From assembly GCA_011390365.1 (NCBI GenBank), contig JAABSM010000012.1, positions 1-64,000 of the forward strand: DNA of 64,000 bases, in the 5' to 3' direction. Made by a program: the position numbers and the translations under genes. The notes beneath the pieces were generated by a model. It had not been told where the DNA came from. It saw nothing but the letters and a program-made list of their open reading frames with translations, and ran no database searches. Positions 62,839-64,000 of this stretch are shown here, one piece after another. This stretch comes from Gammaproteobacteria bacterium (lineage in GTDB: Bacteria; Pseudomonadota; Gammaproteobacteria; Chromatiales; Chromatiaceae). Position 1 is the stretch's first letter; each line of letters opens with the position of its first letter.

Positions 62839-62949
62839 CGTCACGCCGCTCCCGCGGCGTGACGCATCCGAGGGCGCTCCCGCGCCCCGTGTGACCTTCT
62901 CGGCGCGGGAGCGCCTTGAGACGGGTGACACCGCAGGAGCGGTGTCACC
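62839..62949. repeat. three-hairpin array inside the Gld-like operon
   Basis: Three perfect stems in a row: CGTCACGCCGC (62839-62864), GGCGCTCCCGCGCC (62873-62915) and GGTGACACCGC (62924-62949). They sit in the 228-bp gap between the ATPase gene and the permease gene, which share a transcript. A CACAGAGGGCACAG remnant (62813-62828) and a GCGTCAATCCGCG motif (62963-62975) frame them. Confidence 0.75.
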
Positions 62950-63012
62950 AGTAGCCAATCTGCGTCAATCCGCGAAATCCGCGGTTAACTAAACCCTCTC
63001 TGCAGTGATAAC

Positions 63013-63933
63013 TTAACGCGCCGAGACGTCCCCGAAGATGGTCTCCAGGTCCCGGCTCTCCGGCGTCAGCGAGTAGAGCTTGTGCCCGCCATCCAGCACC
63101 TTGCGCGCCACCGCCGGCGCGGCGACATCGGTACCGGTGGCCAGCCCCAGGGCGTAGCGATGGTGCTCGCCCTCGCCGCCCAGGGACTCCACCCCCGCCA
63201 CCTCGTCCATCTCGCCGAACAGCGTCGCCGCCCTCTCCGGCGCGGCGTCCACCGCCACCAGCAGGCGCTTGCCCGCTTGCAGGTTCTCCAGTCGATCATC
63301 CAGTACCTTCCGGCCGCCGCGCACGATGATCACCCGGTCGCACATCGCCTGCACCTCTTGCAGGATGTGGGTGGAGAGGATCACCGTCGCGCTCTCGGCG
63401 AGCGAATGAATCAGCTCGCGCATGTGCTGGATCTGGGTCGGGTCGAGGCCGTTGGTGGGTTCGTCCAGGATCAGGATCTGGGGCTTGTGCAGGATCGCCT
63501 GGGCCACCCCCACCCGCTGGCGCAGCCCCCGCGACAGGGTACCGATCGGTTGCAGCGCCTTCACCTCCAGCTCGGTGCGGGCGATCGCCTCCCGCACCGC
63601 CGCGGGCCGCTCCCCCTCCGGGATATCATGCAGGGCGGCGGCATATTCCAGGTAGTCGATCACCGTCATCTCGCGGTAGATGGGGCAGTTCTCCGGCAGG
63701 TAGCCGATCAGCCTGCGCGTCGCCAGCCCCTGCTGCTCCACATCCATCCCCGCCACCTGAATGGTTCCGGCGGTGGGCTCCAGAAAGCCGGTGATCATCT
63801 TCATGATGGTGGTCTTGCCCGCGCCGTTATGGCCCAGCAGACCGACGACTTCCCGCTGGCCGATCTCGAACGACACCCGATCGACGGCGGTGAAATCGCC
63901 ATAGGTTCGCGTCAACGACTCTACACGAATCAT
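63013..63933 (-). CDS. ABC transporter ATP-binding protein, GldA-like
   Basis: 306 residues. Walker A GHNGAGKT at residues 34-41, Q-loop region YLPENCPIYREMTV, signature LSRGLRQR at 133-140, Walker B ILILDEP at 153-159 and the H-loop STHILQE. The C-terminal 80 residues are the regulatory extension of GldA/CcmA-type ATPases. GAGGA lies 6 bp before the ATG. First gene of the operon; the window ends 67 bp upstream. Confidence 0.95.
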   Translation of the reverse strand: MIRVESLTRTYGDFTAVDRVSFEIGQREVVGLLGHNGAGKTTIMKMITGFLEPTAGTIQVAGMDVEQQGLATRRLIGYLPENCPIYREMTVIDYLEYAAALHDIPEGERPAAVREAIARTELEVKALQPIGTLSRGLRQRVGVAQAILHKPQILILDEPTNGLDPTQIQHMRELIHSLAESATVILSTHILQEVQAMCDRVIIVRGGRKVLDDRLENLQAGKRLLVAVDAAPERAATLFGEMDEVAGVESLGGEGEHHRYALGLATGTDVAAPAVARKVLDGGHKLYSLTPESRDLETIFGDVSAR

Positions 63934-64000
63934 GGCATTCCTCTTCTAATTATCTGAACGAAAACGGTTTATGCGCTATATCGCGAAATTTACGGGTGAT

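Overview
The window looks like a chromosomal segment of a GC-rich gammaproteobacterium, most likely from the purple-sulfur or sulfur-oxidising (Chromatiales-like) side of the class. The reasons are gene content and order: apaG-apaH, gpmI-envC-ctpA, yccF with a DUF2288 gene, cbpA-cbpM, glmU-glmS, fxsA, nagZ, typA, ppsR and folD, many class III and two-component signalling genes, bacteriohemerythrins, and abundant short hairpin repeats between genes. The placement is an inference; no rRNA is present. I see no prophage, no integrase, no intact insertion sequence and no CRISPR array.

Layout. 1-12 kb: the 3' end of a surface-anchored repeat protein (IPTL-CTERM type), a fossil EAL-domain fragment, a peptide-type solute-binding protein 3 bp upstream of a full phosphorelay hybrid kinase, a two-repeat DUF1566 protein, an IscR-like Rrf2 regulator that has lost two cluster cysteines, apaG-apaH, an AGCS symporter, and a hairpin-rich spacer holding a 187-bp tandem repeat and a fossil valS 3' end. 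12-25 kb: rep helicase, glycogen phosphorylase, cbpA-cbpM, a DUF3127 single-strand-binding-like protein, glmS, glmU, a stand-alone malonyltransferase, and a MidA-type methyltransferase. 25-34 kb: an unknown histidine-rich protein, a bacteriohemerythrin, a nitrilase-family amidase, nagZ and fxsA with coupled unknown genes, a secreted protein followed by a hybrid kinase whose phospho-acceptor histidine is serine, and a second divergent hemerythrin. 34-47 kb: membrane protein, trpD2/ybiB, DUF2288-yccF, cpdA, and the gpmI-envC-ctpA-DJ-1 cluster, typA, and an NDUFA9-like SDR. 47-54 kb: an Lrp/AsnC regulator, a Pro-Arg-His tRNA operon with a clear promoter and terminator, folD, a dihydrolipoyl dehydrogenase homologue, a CysB-like LysR regulator divergent from ppsR, and folC. 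54-64 kb: a CHASE2 adenylate cyclase overlapping folC, an unknown gene flanked by MITE-like elements (one carrying a second element nested in it), and a GldA / GldF-GldG fusion / DUF4340 operon.

How the genes work together. Cell-envelope synthesis and turnover is well represented (glmS, glmU, nagZ, envC, ctpA). cAMP may be made by the CHASE2 cyclase and removed by CpdA. Two multi-step phosphorelay proteins sit beside a candidate sensor partner: a solute-binding protein in one case, and a secreted Ig-like protein plus hemerythrin in the other.

The strongest unusual signals are: (i) a phosphorelay protein (31194-33671) with Ser174 replacing the DHp histidine but intact ATPase, receiver and HPt modules; (ii) two hemerythrins that have both lost the same iron-ligand histidine; (iii) a mosaic three-hairpin repeat whose terminal stem shows four compensated base-pair changes between copies; (iv) a MITE with a second MITE inside it and a visible 7-bp target duplication; (v) fossil EAL and valS fragments.
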